The notes beneath the pieces are model-generated. The model searched no databases. It was given only the letters and a program-made list of their open reading frames with translations, and was not told where the DNA came from. This document shows, one piece after another, positions 14,173 to 14,579 of a stretch of DNA of 14,579 nucleotides. Positions within the stretch are counted from its first letter, which is position 1. Every line of letters starts with the position of its first letter. Made by a program: the position numbers and the translations under genes. Origin of the DNA: an uncultured Bacilli bacterium (lineage in GTDB: Bacteria > Bacillota_I > Bacilli_A > RF39 > UBA660); the NCBI GenBank assembly GCA_947628325.1, contig CANQZL010000016.1:1-14579 (forward strand), in the 5' to 3' direction.

Positions 14173-14202
14173 CCTTTAATATACAATATCACTTTAAAGG
14201 AG
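14173..14202 (+). promoter_or_regulatory. Possible hairpin masking the ribosome binding site of the 86-aa gene
   Basis: CCTTTAA (14173-14179) is perfectly complementary to TTAAAGG (14194-14200), and the right arm covers most of the AAAGGAG ribosome binding site (14196-14202) of the gene at 14212. The loop is 14 nt. The stem has only two G-C pairs, so it may be weak or fortuitous. Confidence 0.35.
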
Positions 14203-14211
14203 TATGAAAAA

Positions 14212-14472
14212 ATGAACGAACAAGATTTTGAAAATTTAAAAGACTTAAGATTTAATATTACCGAAGAAATGCAAGACACAATAATTGAAATTGCATTTAC
14301 TAATCAAATGCTTGACGAGTGCGAACTAACAAAAAAAGATAGAAAACTTTTAGAAAGATACAATAAAAAATTAAAGAGAAAATTCACTCTAGATTTACAA
14401 GCACACAACCAAGTACAAGTACAAATTATTCGTGCCTATATAAGTGGTAAAAAAGAGATAGACCAAAAATAA
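14212..14472 (+). CDS. Small charged helical protein of unknown function (86 aa)
   Basis: I do not recognise the family. The ATG has AAAGGAG 9 nt upstream. The protein is rich in Lys, Glu and Asp, predicted all-helical, with one cysteine, no membrane segment and no signal peptide. The pattern of two amphipathic helices around a KKDRKLLERYNKKLKRK basic stretch would suit a small protein- or nucleic-acid-binding bundle, but nothing specific can be claimed. It lies 57 nt after the collagen-like gene with no terminator between, so the two may be co-transcribed. Confidence 0.75.
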   Translation: MNEQDFENLKDLRFNITEEMQDTIIEIAFTNQMLDECELTKKDRKLLERYNKKLKRKFTLDLQAHNQVQVQIIRAYISGKKEIDQK

Positions 14473-14486
14473 AGTTTATCTCTTTT
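14451..14486. terminator. Bidirectional terminator between convergent genes
   Basis: AAAAGAGATA (14451-14460) pairs perfectly with 14477-14486. The A- and T-rich stem ends supply U-tracts on both strands. It contains the stop codon of the 86-aa gene (14470-14472, in the loop) and lies directly downstream of the minus-strand stop at 14488-14490. Confidence 0.8.
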
Positions 14487-14487
14487 C

Positions 14488-14579
14488 TTATTCTAAATTT
14501 ATACTATCAATAAATTCAATACTTTTCATTTCTTCATAAATTTGTTCTTGTGTCTTTCTTTTTTCTTCCATTATTCTTG
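14488..14579 (-). CDS. 3' end of a minus-strand gene of unknown function (partial)
   Basis: On the minus strand a frame open to the window edge reads through MEEKRKTQEQIYEEMKSIEF to INLE and a TAA stop (14490-14488). The composition is charged and helical, like a protein C-terminus. An ATG lies at 14571-14569, but no ribosome binding site is visible in the few bases before it, so the gene probably starts outside the window. The convergent terminator supports a real gene end. Confidence 0.55.
   Translation of the reverse strand, partial: RIMEEKRKTQEQIYEEMKSIEFIDSINLE

Noticed and set aside
1..14579. tRNA, rRNA, riboswitch, insertion sequence or phage genes
   Set aside because: No cloverleaf, conserved rRNA, aptamer-like leader, transposase or integrase was seen; all intergenic gaps are about 120 nt or shorter and filled by promoters and terminators.

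Overview
The window is AT-rich DNA with tight gene packing, AGGAGG-type ribosome binding sites, Rho-independent terminators and single-membrane surface proteins without an outer-membrane machinery. This points to a low-GC Gram-positive bacterium (Bacillota). An uncultured gut Bacilli/Erysipelotrichia-like or Mollicutes-adjacent lineage is my guess, not something the sequence proves. The standard bacterial code fits: Trp is TGG and no reading frame is broken by TGA. None of the fifteen visible stop codons is TGA.

Region 1 (1-2550): the last codons of a plus-strand gene and a minus-strand phosphoketolase gene (xfp) share a strong two-way terminator. Xfp cleaves xylulose-5-P or fructose-6-P to acetyl-P, which suggests fermentative sugar metabolism. 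Region 2 (2551-5790): a membrane-anchored surface protein with Ig-like domains, a Ser/Gly/Asn linker and a C-terminal CAP (SCP/PR1) domain, then a UvrD/Rep-type helicase. The helicase frame has no ATG, GTG or TTG before its Walker A motif; the only plausible start is an ATT placed directly after the previous gene's terminator. Region 3 (5789-8090): a small unknown minus-strand gene divergent from a two-gene operon, an SDR oxidoreductase overlapping by 7 nt a PLP enzyme of the YnbB/methionine gamma-lyase family.

Region 4 (8091-12365): four plus-strand genes with no terminator between them: a 90-aa acidic protein, a 195-aa two-helix membrane protein, a DUF1292 (YrzB-like) protein and a 998-aa predominantly helical cytosolic protein that I do not recognise. 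Region 5 (12366-14579): a single-pass membrane protein with an Ig-like ectodomain related to that of the CAP protein, a small collagen-like Gly-X-Y protein without a signal peptide, an 86-aa unknown protein, and the 3' end of a convergent gene.

Two themes link the window. Several proteins look like cell-surface material (CAP protein, Ig-like membrane protein, perhaps the collagen-like protein), with the unknown region 4 cassette between them. Expression signals are stereotyped: most promoters are extended -10 elements (TGnTATAAT) with poor -35 boxes, and most terminator hairpins overlap the stop codon. The best candidates for undescribed biology are the region 4 cassette with its giant helical protein, and the helicase with the apparent ATT start.
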